Assembly: GCA_032615215.1 (NCBI GenBank)
Contig: CP128433.1
Span: forward strand, 827,501-891,500
Origin: Microbulbifer sp. MKSA007
Lineage (GTDB): Bacteria > Pseudomonadota > Gammaproteobacteria > Pseudomonadales > Cellvibrionaceae
Direction: 5' to 3'
Length of the DNA: 64,000 nt
Below the pieces are notes generated by a model that was not told where the DNA came from, did not search any database, and was given only the letters and a program-made list of their open reading frames with translations. How positions within the stretch are numbered: the first letter of the stretch is position 1; every line of letters starts with the position of its first letter. This document shows positions 42,712 to 51,407 of the stretch, piece after piece. Position numbers and translations under genes: made by a program.

Positions 42712-43662
42712 ATGCCCGATGCAAAGTATTCAAATTCTCGTCCAAGTATTCCTGCAGGTCTCAGGCGCTCAGTTGAAGTCGAGTCTGGGCATCGCTGTGC
42801 CATAAAAGGCTGCAATGAGCATACTTATTTGGAAATTCATCATATTGATGAGAATAGAGAGAATAATGTTCTGGCAAACCTTATCTTATTATGTGATAAG
42901 CATCATAAGATGGCTCACGCTAAAGTTATTGATAGGAAGGCTTTAAGAGAATATAAGAAGTTACTGAATGATTCTTATAACTCTCAAATAGATGAAAGGT
43001 TTGATAGGCTTGAGAAGTTACTTCAGCAGCAAGGAAGTTTAGAGGAAGGAAATCTTAGCTCTAGGATCAGTGATAGTGATTTTCCGGATGATAAGCTAAG
43101 GAAGGAATCTCCTAAAAGAGCGGATATCATGTCCTTTGTTTTAACGCATGTTGCTGTGAGACATTTCGAAAAAGAAGTAGAAACTCCTTTCGAGCATCAA
43201 GTGATCTTCACTCGTGGTTGTAACACGTTGAGGTTAGATGCCCTCAAGCAGGATGATCGTTTAGATCAAGATTTTATTATCGAAGTACAGTATCTACGTA
43301 AATCTTATAATGATGCTTCAATCTACGGCAGGTGGCTAGAAAACAAAGTTGAGCTCTATGAATTGTTCACTGGAAGAAAGGCCAAAGGAATTCTTTTGGT
43401 GATTGTAGGCCGGGATCGAATGAAAGAAGATGGTGGCCTTCCTCTGACTAGGAAAGGCGTGAGCGAATGTAATGGGAAAGTTGAATTAGAGGTTTTCTCC
43501 TGCGCTGATATTGGATTTCATCCTGGCCCAGTTTCTTTGGCAATGTTTCAATCATACATAAAAGATAAGAGTGCCGTTGATAAAAAAAATAGCAGCAACT
43601 TTAAACCTTCAACGGATGCTGAATTTCTGGCGATGTTTATGAAATATACAGAAAATGATTAA
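42712..43662 (+). CDS. HNH nuclease with second PD-(D/E)XK-like domain, cargo
   Basis: 316 residues. The HNH domain at 20-75 is complete: C29, C34, HH at 43-44, N56, C61 and HH at 64-65. A coiled-coil linker (80-110) follows. The second half holds RLDALKQDDRLDQDFIIEVQ (D176, E191-x-Q193), which looks like the D...E-x-[QK] core of restriction-type nucleases. No methyltransferase lies nearby. AT-rich like its neighbour. A defence or exclusion role together with the membrane protein upstream is an inference. Confidence 0.82.
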   Translation: MPDAKYSNSRPSIPAGLRRSVEVESGHRCAIKGCNEHTYLEIHHIDENRENNVLANLILLCDKHHKMAHAKVIDRKALREYKKLLNDSYNSQIDERFDRLEKLLQQQGSLEEGNLSSRISDSDFPDDKLRKESPKRADIMSFVLTHVAVRHFEKEVETPFEHQVIFTRGCNTLRLDALKQDDRLDQDFIIEVQYLRKSYNDASIYGRWLENKVELYELFTGRKAKGILLVIVGRDRMKEDGGLPLTRKGVSECNGKVELEVFSCADIGFHPGPVSLAMFQSYIKDKSAVDKKNSSNFKPSTDAEFLAMFMKYTEND

Positions 43663-43724
43663 CAATCAGCAATCGATTGTCAAAAGCAGCCCTCAAGTTT
43701 TTACTCAATTGCGTGCGACTTTAG

Positions 43725-44084
43725 TTAGCGACCGTGCTGATCGTTATCGCACCCCCTCCAGAGCTGATAGCTGCTCTCAACTACCCGGTGAATATGCTTG
43801 CGAAAACTTTCTGGTAGTTGCGAATAGAGCCGCGCAATAAAAGGAGGAAAAGGAATCTGCGTAAAGTGGTGCAAGTTCTCCACTCCATAAACCTCCGCCA
43901 AAGTAACCCCCACCGCCTCACACCAAGCCGGCAGTAGGTCTGCCGGTATTCTTTGTACGCCCGTTTCCATTTTCGAAATTTGAGATGACACAAGCCCCAG
44001 CTGCCTTGCCAGCTGTGCAACCGTCATCCTCTCCCGTTTCCGTGCGTTGCGCAGGCGATCGCCTAGTGATCCGGCCTCAAACAT
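43725..44084 (-). CDS. XRE-family transcriptional regulator
   Basis: 119 residues. The helix-turn-helix is MTVAQLARQLGLVSSQISKM. It is on the strand opposite to the HNH gene and meets it tail to tail. A perfect palindrome (44120-44134) sits 36 bases upstream of its start, which suggests autoregulation. Which other genes it controls is not known; the divergent gene at 44307 is one option. Confidence 0.82.
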   Translation of the reverse strand: MFEAGSLGDRLRNARKRERMTVAQLARQLGLVSSQISKMETGVQRIPADLLPAWCEAVGVTLAEVYGVENLHHFTQIPFPPFIARLYSQLPESFRKHIHRVVESSYQLWRGCDNDQHGR

Positions 44085-44119
44085 CGAGCCGCGTTATACA
44101 CCCTCATAAAATCAAAGTA

Positions 44120-44134
44120 TTTCGAAAATCGAAA
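44120..44134. promoter_or_regulatory. Candidate operator of the XRE regulator
   Basis: TTTCGA AAA TCGAAA is a perfect inverted repeat with 6-bp arms and 3-bp centre, located between the XRE gene and the divergent small gene. Confidence 0.55.
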
Positions 44135-44306
44135 CTTAGCTGCATTCTACCGTGCTAAATCAGAAAGCTTTCAGCACAACTGTTCATGAAATGTGAATTT
44201 GGTAGTAGCGTTTGGCGACTTGTCGTCATAAGGCAGTGCAGACAACTGGCGTTAGGTGACACAAGGCAGAGATAGGACTAGCAGTTACAAGGAGTTGAGC
44301 ATCCCT

Positions 44307-44528
44307 ATGAGAGCGCAAATGGAGCAATTGCAGCGGGTCGCAAGTCTGTGTGTGGCCCTGGAGTGGGTAGCAGCCTACCCAGATTTAGCGGGAAGGGATG
44401 CCGTATTAAGGCTAATAGGTGAGGAAGTGAGCACCACTATCCAAGGGGTGATTTATGCGGTAAAAGTCGGTGGAGTACAGAGTGGAACTACTACAAGCCC
44501 GCTTAAGCCAGTTGTTCGTGACGGGTAG
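44307..44528 (+). CDS. Small hypothetical protein divergent from the XRE gene
   Basis: 73 residues from the ATG at 44307 (aaggag lies about 12 bases upstream, a little far; the GTG at 44256 is another option). Mostly helical (EQLQRVASLCVALEWVAAYP, LRLIGEEVSTTIQGVIYAVK). No family recognised. Confidence 0.55.
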   Translation: MRAQMEQLQRVASLCVALEWVAAYPDLAGRDAVLRLIGEEVSTTIQGVIYAVKVGGVQSGTTTSPLKPVVRDG

Positions 44529-44609
44529 CGAGTGCAATTGCTATCAGGGCTGAAAGATTGCAGGCGATATAAAAAGTGAGTTGCTTGGCCGTGGCAGGCT
44601 AGGGTGGGT

Positions 44610-44637
44610 AGGTTGGCTATAAAGAGATAGCCAACCT
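44610..44637. repeat. Perfect hairpin in the gap before umuDC
   Basis: AGGTTGGCTAT (44610-44620) and ATAGCCAACCT (44627-44637) form an 11-bp stem with a 6-nt loop. No T run follows, so it may be a weak terminator or mRNA end structure. The rest of 44529-44900 shows nothing I can name. Confidence 0.55.
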
Positions 44638-44900
44638 CAGTGCCCTAGGGGATAGGGCAGATCACGGCCTCAGGGCCTGCTTTGATATCAGTCTCTACTT
44701 GCATGATGAATCTCCCGACAATTAAAAAAATGGCGTATGACGATACCCAAACTTGAAAGCGGAGACAATTTTTTGGCGGATTTTTTAATAGTGAATCGTA
44801 CTAAGTAAGGGTGTGGGAACTCGGAATTGAAGAGTTTGAAAGCGCCTGTGGAACTTCATGGCCACACGGACGACTTGTCTTTAATGGGGGTTCGCCAATA

Positions 44901-44920
44901 CACTGTATATAGATACAGTA
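44901..44920. promoter_or_regulatory. LexA (SOS) box
   Basis: CACTGTATATAGATACAGTA contains CTG-N10-CAG and differs at only two positions from the gammaproteobacterial consensus TACTGTATATATATACAGTA. It lies 15 bases before the umuD start, in the promoter position. Confidence 0.92.
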
Positions 44921-44934
44921 TATTGTTAGAGCAC

Positions 44935-45324
44935 ATGAAACTATCCCCTCTCTACGGCAGTGGCGTCAGCTGCGGCTTTCCCTCGCCAGCGGATGACCAC
45001 AAAGAAGCGGCGCTCAGCCTGGATCAACATCTGATTACCAGCCCGGCTGCCACCTTCCTGGCCCGCGCCAACGGTGATTCCATGCGGGATCTCGGCATTT
45101 TTGACCGGGATTTGCTGGTAGTTGATCGATCCTTAACCCCGGTTCACGGTGATGTAGTGGTGGTTGCCCTGGATGGGCAGCTAACCTGCAAAGTGCTTGA
45201 TCGGCAAAAAGGGCAGCTACTGTCCGCGAATGATAAATACGCACCGATCCCCATTTGGGAAGGGCAGGAGTTGATTGTCGAGGGAGTGGTCAAGGCTTCC
45301 GTTCGGTACCATCGGCCCTGCTAA
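44935..45324 (+). CDS. umuD: UmuD-like S24 peptidase, SOS-controlled
   Basis: 129 residues from the ATG at 44935. The cleavage site C13-G14 (VSCGFPSPADD), nucleophile S49 (GDSM) and base K86 (TCKVL) are all in place. Activated by RecA it cuts itself and joins UmuC as the translesion polymerase V. The umuC ATG overlaps its stop codon (TAATG). A LexA box lies in front. Confidence 0.94.
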   Translation: MKLSPLYGSGVSCGFPSPADDHKEAALSLDQHLITSPAATFLARANGDSMRDLGIFDRDLLVVDRSLTPVHGDVVVVALDGQLTCKVLDRQKGQLLSANDKYAPIPIWEGQELIVEGVVKASVRYHRPC

Positions 45325-46577
45325 TGCTGGTACTGGTGGATTGCAACAGCTGCTATGCCAGCTGTGAACAGATATTTCGGCCCGACCTGCGCGGGCGCCC
45401 GGTAGTGGTACTGTCCAATAACGATGGCTTTGTGGTGGCGCGCTCTAAGGAGGCGAAGCTACTAGGCATTGGCGACCTGGAGCCCTTCTTTAAAGTTGAG
45501 CACCTGCTGCGCCTTCATCGCGTGGCGATCTTCTCCAGTAATTATCCCCTGTATGGTGATATCTCCCACCGGGTAATGACCACCCTGCGCGAGTTCAGTC
45601 CCAACGTGGAGGTTTACAGCATTGATGAAATGTTTATGGATCTCCACGGGCTGCAAGAGGATTGGCTGGATTATGGCCGTACAATCCGCAACACCCTCTG
45701 GAGAGATATTCGCATGCCTGTCGGTGTGGGCATTGCGCCCAGTAAAACCCTGGCCAAGCTTGCCAATCGAGCGGCCAAGAAAATCCCTAAGTGCGATGGC
45801 GTCTGCGCGCTGGATACGCCAGCCAAGTGGCAGTGGATGCAGCGCCGCACCGCCGTCAGTGATGTTTGGGGCATAGGTCGGCGCCTCACCAAGCGCCTGG
45901 CCGATTTCGGTATACAAACTGCCTATGACCTGGCGCAGGCCAACCCAAAGATTTTGCGCCGCCGTCTCAATATCAATATTGAGCGAACCATTGAGGAGTT
46001 AAACGGAGTTGCCTGTCTCGGTCTGGAGGAAGTGCCCCCGGCAAAGAAGCAGATTTACTGCACTCGCTCCTTCGGTGAAAAGCTCACCGACCTAGCGCCG
46101 ATACTACAGGCCGCCACTCTCTACGCCAGCAGGGCAGCAGAGAAACTGCGTGCGCAGAAATCCCTGGTAAAGTCGATACACTTATTCCTGCACACCTCAC
46201 CCCATGAGCCCAACTACTACAGCCGCAGCACCGTAGTGCAAACCCCATACCCCACGGACGACTCCCGAATTATTGTCCAGCAGGTGAGAAGGGCTATTGC
46301 TGACTTGTACCGCCCCGGCTGCCGTTTTATGAAAGCTGGCGTTGGGCTTGTTGAGATTATCCCGCGCGCGCTGGGGCAGGGTGATCTATTTACCCCAGGG
46401 CAATCGGTCAGGGCAGGGGAGACCATGCAAGCGCTGGACCGGATCAATAAAAAGTTTGGCCGGGGAACATTGTTTCTAGGGGCCGAAGGAATTCAGAAAA
46501 AGTGGAAGATGCGGCAGGCATTTACATCGCCTGCCTATACCACTCGGTGGGGGGATTTGCCGAGGGTGGTGACTTGA
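45324..46577 (+). CDS. umuC: UmuC-like Y-family DNA polymerase
   Basis: 417 residues. The catalytic aspartates are in LVDCNSCYASCE and YSIDEMFMDL. The little-finger region and the closing RWGDLPRV (E. coli-type C-terminus) are present. The Y-family polymerase V copies damaged DNA with high error. Carried by the prophage, it could raise survival and mutation of the host after damage. Confidence 0.96.
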   Translation: MLVLVDCNSCYASCEQIFRPDLRGRPVVVLSNNDGFVVARSKEAKLLGIGDLEPFFKVEHLLRLHRVAIFSSNYPLYGDISHRVMTTLREFSPNVEVYSIDEMFMDLHGLQEDWLDYGRTIRNTLWRDIRMPVGVGIAPSKTLAKLANRAAKKIPKCDGVCALDTPAKWQWMQRRTAVSDVWGIGRRLTKRLADFGIQTAYDLAQANPKILRRRLNINIERTIEELNGVACLGLEEVPPAKKQIYCTRSFGEKLTDLAPILQAATLYASRAAEKLRAQKSLVKSIHLFLHTSPHEPNYYSRSTVVQTPYPTDDSRIIVQQVRRAIADLYRPGCRFMKAGVGLVEIIPRALGQGDLFTPGQSVRAGETMQALDRINKKFGRGTLFLGAEGIQKKWKMRQAFTSPAYTTRWGDLPRVVT

Positions 46578-46614
46578 AGCGATTGTGGAAATTTAACTTT
46601 TAGGAAATAACGCC

Positions 46615-46648
46615 TAAATCAGGTGAGGATTATGGCCCACCTGATTTA
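46615..46648. terminator. Hairpin between convergent umuC and the exported fibre-like gene
   Basis: TAAATCAGGTG (46615-46625) and CACCTGATTTA (46638-46648) form an 11-bp perfect stem with a 12-nt loop. The position between convergent genes suits a bidirectional terminator, although no long T run follows. Confidence 0.6.
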
Positions 46649-46682
46649 AAGGTATAACTATTAATATTTAATTGCTGGCTTC

Positions 46683-47756
46683 TTAAAGGGGCAAGCTTTT
46701 CCAGCCTGATGATGCGCAAACATATAGCAGTGATTCAGACTGATGCATAGTCATACGCCCAACTTGGGAAGAACTATTACAATCAGAATCAGGAGGAGTT
46801 CCTACGGAAGTATCTAATTGAATATATCCTGGTGAATCGTCGTTCTCGATTGGATTTTTGACAGAGAGATTACCTGCATGTGTAATCCTCACCACTTCAT
46901 GGAATTCGCCTCCGATGTTTTTGTCGTCAAAATTATCCTCCATTGAGGCTTCCCATGTTCCCATTTGAAGGTATTCACCATCTTTCCACGCGATATCTCC
47001 TTCATCAGGCCCTGCACCTTCGATATAGAGTCCAGGCTCATTTACGGGATTTATAATATTGAAGCGACCCTTAAAATAGTTTTTGTAATCGTCAAGTAAA
47101 TTTTTAGAGCCTACACCAACTCGCCCCTGTTTGTTTATCGACATCCTTGCTATGCCATCCGTAAAAAAACCAATCCAGCCACCATGCTGGCTATCCTGGT
47201 TACCGTAGAAGTGAGCACCGGCTCCATTGTTATTTGGGTTAACACCGTCAGAGACGGCTCTCAGTGCAAGCTCTTCCCTATAGGGTAGGCATTCATTCAA
47301 TTCAGTATCTTTGCACTCCTTATCCAGATTTACATTATGGTCCTCGGGTCGAATAAAACCTGAATAATGGAATATAGTTGAATGGCTATTGTCGCCAATT
47401 AATTTCAGTCTAGTTTTAGTGTTGCCGGGCACAAATTCACTGTGGCCGGATTCCTTTATATCGTTCTCGGATTCCTTAACATTTTCAGTGTCAATCTCTA
47501 GCCAGTTAATATAGCTTCCGGAAGTGTCTATCCAATTGCCAATTTGCAATGTGTCATCATTCAGGACTGCAATATCGCCTTCAGTAGAGCTGGCGCCAGA
47601 TAATAGAATTGCAGGATTAGTTGCCCCTGAATCCTTTATATGCAAAGTAGCTTGAGGGCTCGTAACTCCAATCCCAATATCTTCATAAAAAGTTTCCGCA
47701 CGTGCAATACCGGAAGAGGCAAGGCCAACTAAAAGAGTAATGTGCATTTTATTCAT
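46683..47756 (-). CDS. Exported fibre-like cargo protein beside the integrase
   Basis: 357 residues with a signal peptide (about 1-20, ending A-R-A). The mature part resembles tail-fibre head repeats: DIGIGVTSPQATLHIKDSGA, RMSINKQGRVGVGSKNLLDD, and a second similar block. It ends with YIQLDTSVGTPPDSDCNSSS and a Trp-rich tail. Fibre proteins of virions do not normally carry signal peptides, so this may be a bacterial surface or periplasmic protein supplied by the prophage. Family not certain. Confidence 0.68.
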   Translation of the reverse strand: MNKMHITLLVGLASSGIARAETFYEDIGIGVTSPQATLHIKDSGATNPAILLSGASSTEGDIAVLNDDTLQIGNWIDTSGSYINWLEIDTENVKESENDIKESGHSEFVPGNTKTRLKLIGDNSHSTIFHYSGFIRPEDHNVNLDKECKDTELNECLPYREELALRAVSDGVNPNNNGAGAHFYGNQDSQHGGWIGFFTDGIARMSINKQGRVGVGSKNLLDDYKNYFKGRFNIINPVNEPGLYIEGAGPDEGDIAWKDGEYLQMGTWEASMEDNFDDKNIGGEFHEVVRITHAGNLSVKNPIENDDSPGYIQLDTSVGTPPDSDCNSSSQVGRMTMHQSESLLYVCASSGWKSLPL

Positions 47757-47847
47757 TCAATGTCTCTTATTTCCTGTTTAATGGCAAAGGATCCAATTTT
47801 ACCAGTCATTTACAATCTGTTTTCATCAAGATTATTGGTCATGACTT

Positions 47848-49062
47848 CTAGGCTGAATGATCTACAAGAGTGGTAAGCCTTGCCCACCACTTTGTATAGG
47901 CTTCCGTTTGTTCCTTCAGATAGTCATAGTGGTCATAGACCTGCCACTGTCCTGGCAATTTATGCCCCAGCATAATCTCGGCAATATGCGGCTCAGTCAG
48001 TTCGGAAAAGTTTGTCCTTGCCGTCTTGCGCAGGTCGTGTACCGACCAGTGTTTCATCTCGTAGTCTCTGTGCCGGCGCAGCCACTGCATCAGGTTGTAA
48101 GGCAGTGCCAGCGGCGCACCCTGGCCCATAGGTTTATCGCTGCCGCTATTGTTGAACAGGTGTTTGCCTTCGCCGCTCAGCAAAAAAGCCTCTTTCAGCA
48201 GGGGCTCAACCTCTGGAATGATGGGGCGCAGTAGGGGCTTCTTTGTCGACTTGCCCATCTTGTGGTTAGCGGACGGCACTGTCCAGATACGCTTCTTGAA
48301 ATCGAAGTGCTCCTTCTCGCTTATGCGCAGCTCGCCATTGCGGCAGCCGTAGAACAGGCATAGCTTGAGAAAGATTTTATTTTTCGCCGCCATGCGCGAG
48401 TTGTCCACGGCCAGCCACATCATGCCGATTTCATCCGGGCTTAGAGAGCGGGTGCCGATGCTTTTCTTTATATGTAGATCTTCTGTTGCATTGATATTGG
48501 CGATTGGGTTGCTAGTAATGAGCCTGCGTCGCACGCCCCACTTCAGCATTTGCTTGGCATTGGTCAGGATTCGATCGGCAATACCGGGGGTGGCCTGTGC
48601 CCGCTTTTCCAGCAGTGCCAACCATTCGTGAAGTGTGACTTCTTCAGCGGGTAGATGGCCAACGGCAGGGAATACGTACAACTGGAAAGAGCGCAGGATT
48701 TCGTGGTGCCCTTTCTTGTTTACCTTGCAGTAGGAGTGATACCACTGTAAGAACAATTCCTCTAAAGAATCGGCATTGAGAATCGCCTGCTTTTCAAGCT
48801 GCTTTACCACCCTGGGGTCATAGCCCTGCTCGAGCTTACCCTTCAGGCGAAGCCCCTCACTCCTGGCATTCCTCAGTGTCATTAATGGATAGGAACCGAG
48901 ATCAACTCGGGCCGGCTTACCGTCGTAGCGGTAGCGAAGTTGGAAAGTGATTTTCCCCTGGGGCGTAACGCGCACACTAAGGCCATCCCGATCAGCCTTT
49001 TCAATCCGCTTTTCCCTTTGCTTACCTGCGTTGGCTTTAAGCCAAGTATCCGACAACGCCAT
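47848..49062 (-). CDS. int: Tyrosine integrase of the prophage (P4-type, DUF4102 N-terminus)
   Basis: 404 residues from the ATG at 49062, chosen for its perfect aaggagg ribosome site. The N-terminal arm-binding domain contains GLSVRVTPQGKITFQLRYRY. Catalytic residues are R in LFYGCRNGELR, H-x-L-R in WSVHDLRKT, H in LGHKLPGQW and Y in the last YDHYDYLKE. It inserts and, with the AlpA-like protein, removes the prophage. Repeated TGTACAC half-sites lie upstream of its start. Confidence 0.94.
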   Translation of the reverse strand: MALSDTWLKANAGKQREKRIEKADRDGLSVRVTPQGKITFQLRYRYDGKPARVDLGSYPLMTLRNARSEGLRLKGKLEQGYDPRVVKQLEKQAILNADSLEELFLQWYHSYCKVNKKGHHEILRSFQLYVFPAVGHLPAEEVTLHEWLALLEKRAQATPGIADRILTNAKQMLKWGVRRRLITSNPIANINATEDLHIKKSIGTRSLSPDEIGMMWLAVDNSRMAAKNKIFLKLCLFYGCRNGELRISEKEHFDFKKRIWTVPSANHKMGKSTKKPLLRPIIPEVEPLLKEAFLLSGEGKHLFNNSGSDKPMGQGAPLALPYNLMQWLRRHRDYEMKHWSVHDLRKTARTNFSELTEPHIAEIMLGHKLPGQWQVYDHYDYLKEQTEAYTKWWARLTTLVDHSA

Positions 49063-49110
49063 GACAACCTCCTTGTGTACATATCTCTTAAGGCTAACAA
49101 AAAGGCGATT

Positions 49111-49133
49111 TGTGTACACGTCTATGTACACAT
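49111..49133. other. Candidate right attachment site / integrase core-type site
   Basis: TGTGTAC (49111-49117), spacer ACGTCTA, TGTACACAT (49125-49133). It matches the site at 8237-8259 in both arms. It lies 49-71 bases before the integrase start codon. A further half-site (TGTACA) is at 49076-49081. Confidence 0.45.
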
Positions 49134-49606
49134 TTATTTCGGCTGGGGTTGGTTTTAGATGGCTTAAGCTGTCGCGGGTCTAATGCTTGTAAGGTAGTGT
49201 TTTGTACGGGGTTAACTGGTTTTTTGTCGTAGGTTGTCAGGCTGTGACTAGGGGGGATTTATAGGGGTGGGAAATAATGGCGAAGGTGCGGCGGCCGGCA
49301 AAGCCTGCCAGGGAAGAACTTTGACCCATACTTTAAGATTCGATCACTGGATATTCGAAAAAAATAGGGGCGTATTATACACGCAGGCGTTGCTCCGAGG
49401 GTGGGGTATACTGCGAAATTAGACTTGTCAGTTTACCAGCTCGGCGAATGGGGTCATGTCAATGGGCTGAGTTGCCAGCGGGACTGGCACACCTGGACAA
49501 TTTGCTCAAATCCATTTGGATTAACGCTGTACTCTGCTGTGGCCAACAGTCATCGAGGGGCTTTTAGCGGTGCAGTGGCAAACTCAGTTATTGAAGGGGA
49601 GAGGTT
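49134..49606. other. Gene-free host flank upstream of aminopeptidase P
   Basis: No gene seen. The segment ggcgtattatacacgc near 49370-49385 looks like a host -10 region (TATTAT), without a good -35. Before insertion of the prophage this would have been the divergent gap between prfC and aminopeptidase P. Confidence 0.4.
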
Positions 49607-51373
49607 ATGAGCCGAGAGCGTTTACAGGCATTGCGGGAAGAGTTGCAGCGGCAGAGTGTCGATGCTTTCTTGATACCCCGGGCTGATGAGTACCAAAATG
49701 AAAGTGTGCCTGCGGCAGATGAGCGACTGCCCTGGCTGACTGGTTTCACTGGTTCCGCAGGAATGGCTGCGGTAGGCAGTCGAGAAGCGGCATTATTTGT
49801 TGATGGTCGCTATACCTTGCAGGCGCAGCAACAACTTGGTGATCAACCCATTGAGTTAATGAGCTTCAGTCAAGTCGCGATCATTGAGTGGCTGTGTAGT
49901 CAGCTGGATGCCGGTCAGTCTCTGGGGTATGACCCGCGACTGCACACGGAGCCGGGATTGGCCTTGATCAAGAAGCGATTGGCCGAAAGGGATATCCAAC
50001 TACAGCCGATGGAACAGAGCCCGATTGATGCCATCTGGAATGACCGCCCCGCATCTCCCTGTGGGCCTGCACGCCCACACCCCTTCATCTTTACTGGTGA
50101 GCATTCCAAAGAGAAACGGCAGAGGATTGCCCGACGTCTCGCAGAAAAACGAGCCGATGCTTTATGGCTACCAAATCCTGAAAGCTGTGCTTGGCTTTTT
50201 AATATCCGTGGAGAGGATATTCCGCACTTACCAGTGGCCTTGGCCAATGCAGTCCTTTATCGGGATGGCAGTGCAACTCTTTATTTGGGGGAGGACGCTG
50301 TAGGGGATGCGTTGATCGAGCACTTGGATAAAGATGTAAGTCTAGTCGTGGCCAAAGGGGAATTATTTGAAAATATTAAGCGCCGCCACGTCAATAAAAT
50401 ATGGATAGATCCCCTGATTAGCAACAGTTGGACTTTACAGCAATTGCGGGCACTGGATATTGAACTAATGCTGGAAGGTGACCCGGTCACAGAAGCCAAG
50501 GCCTGTAAGAATGCGATTGAACTGGCAGGCAGCCAGGCTGCACACGAAAGGGATGGTGCTGCGGTGTGTGAATTCCTGGCGGAAATACCTGAACAGGTTG
50601 CCACAGGCCATTTTGACGAATTGTCCGCAGTAAAGCTTTTACGAAGTAAAAGGGAGGCTCGCGAAGGCTTTCAGGGCAACAGTTTTGAGACAATTTCCGG
50701 CTATGGTCCGAATGGGGCCATTGTGCACTATCGGGTGAGCCCTGAATCCAGTTTGGCTATAAAGCCAGAAGGGGTATATCTGTGCGATTCTGGAGGCCAA
50801 TATCCAGATGGCACCACTGATATTACCCGAACTGTTGCTCTGGGTGAGTTCCCGCCTTCGGCAAAAGAAAATTTTACCCGGGTTTTAAAGGGACATATTG
50901 CAATTGCGACTTTGCGATTCCCCAGGGGGACTTGTGGAGAGCAAATTGATGCGCTTGCACGCCGTTCGCTGTGGGAGGTAGGGCTGGATTATGCCCATGG
51001 TACCGGTCACGGTGTTGGTAGTTTCTTAAGTGTTCACGAGGGGCCACAGCGGATAGGTAAGGCTGTAACAGGTGTTGCTCTTCAGCCGGGGATGATCGTT
51101 TCCAACGAACCGGGGTTTTATCTCACTGGGCAGTACGGCATCCGTATTGAAAATTTGGTGTTTGTGAAAAAGAGCGAAAATTATCCAGATTTTCTAGAAT
51201 TTGAAGAACTTACGTTAGCTCCGATCGATCGTAATTTGATTGACGTGGCACTACTCACTGAGACTGAACGGGAATGGCTGAATCGCTACCACCAGAGGGT
51301 GCGAGATGTGATTACCCCGCTGGTTACTGAAAAAACTGCTGAATGGTTAAAATTGGCTACTGAAGCTTTGTAG
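49607..51373 (+). CDS. pepP: Xaa-Pro aminopeptidase, M24B family
   Basis: 588 residues, the length of the large eukaryotic-like aminopeptidase P with two creatinase-type N-terminal domains. The metal ligands are visible: D in LCDSGGQY, D in TTDITRT, H in HGTGHGVGSF, E in SNEPGFY and E in RIENLV. It removes an N-terminal residue before proline in the cytoplasm. A strong ribosome site (ggggagagg) precedes the ATG. The name pepP is used in a broad sense; the gene could also be called by family only. Confidence 0.92.
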   Translation: MSRERLQALREELQRQSVDAFLIPRADEYQNESVPAADERLPWLTGFTGSAGMAAVGSREAALFVDGRYTLQAQQQLGDQPIELMSFSQVAIIEWLCSQLDAGQSLGYDPRLHTEPGLALIKKRLAERDIQLQPMEQSPIDAIWNDRPASPCGPARPHPFIFTGEHSKEKRQRIARRLAEKRADALWLPNPESCAWLFNIRGEDIPHLPVALANAVLYRDGSATLYLGEDAVGDALIEHLDKDVSLVVAKGELFENIKRRHVNKIWIDPLISNSWTLQQLRALDIELMLEGDPVTEAKACKNAIELAGSQAAHERDGAAVCEFLAEIPEQVATGHFDELSAVKLLRSKREAREGFQGNSFETISGYGPNGAIVHYRVSPESSLAIKPEGVYLCDSGGQYPDGTTDITRTVALGEFPPSAKENFTRVLKGHIAIATLRFPRGTCGEQIDALARRSLWEVGLDYAHGTGHGVGSFLSVHEGPQRIGKAVTGVALQPGMIVSNEPGFYLTGQYGIRIENLVFVKKSENYPDFLEFEELTLAPIDRNLIDVALLTETEREWLNRYHQRVRDVITPLVTEKTAEWLKLATEAL

Positions 51374-51380
51374 TGTGAAT

Positions 51381-51401
51381 CTGGGGGCTGCGTGCCCCCA
51401 G
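51381..51401. terminator. Strong hairpin between convergent genes
   Basis: CTGGGGGC (51381-51388) and GCCCCCAG (51394-51401) with a 5-nt loop lie between the aminopeptidase and the response regulator, which converge. T runs are short. Confidence 0.65.
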
Positions 51402-51407
51402 GCATAA

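Larger units (their letters stand above)
8237..49133. mobile_element. Lambda-like prophage, about 41 kb, inserted beside prfC
   Basis: The region has a full temperate siphophage gene set: integrase, cI, cro, replication, Q-like, lysis, terminase, portal, capsid, tail tube, tape measure, tail tip. Host genes (prfC and aminopeptidase P) resume on both sides. The boundaries given are the candidate core sites near each end. The left edge also carries a tnpB element. Structural genes are intact apart from a broken duplicate near 30290 and a broken cargo gene at 29082, so the phage may still be functional. Confidence 0.85.

Noticed and set aside
43655..43840. 61-codon frame after the HNH gene
   Set aside because: It lies opposite the XRE regulator, which has a clear helix-turn-helix.
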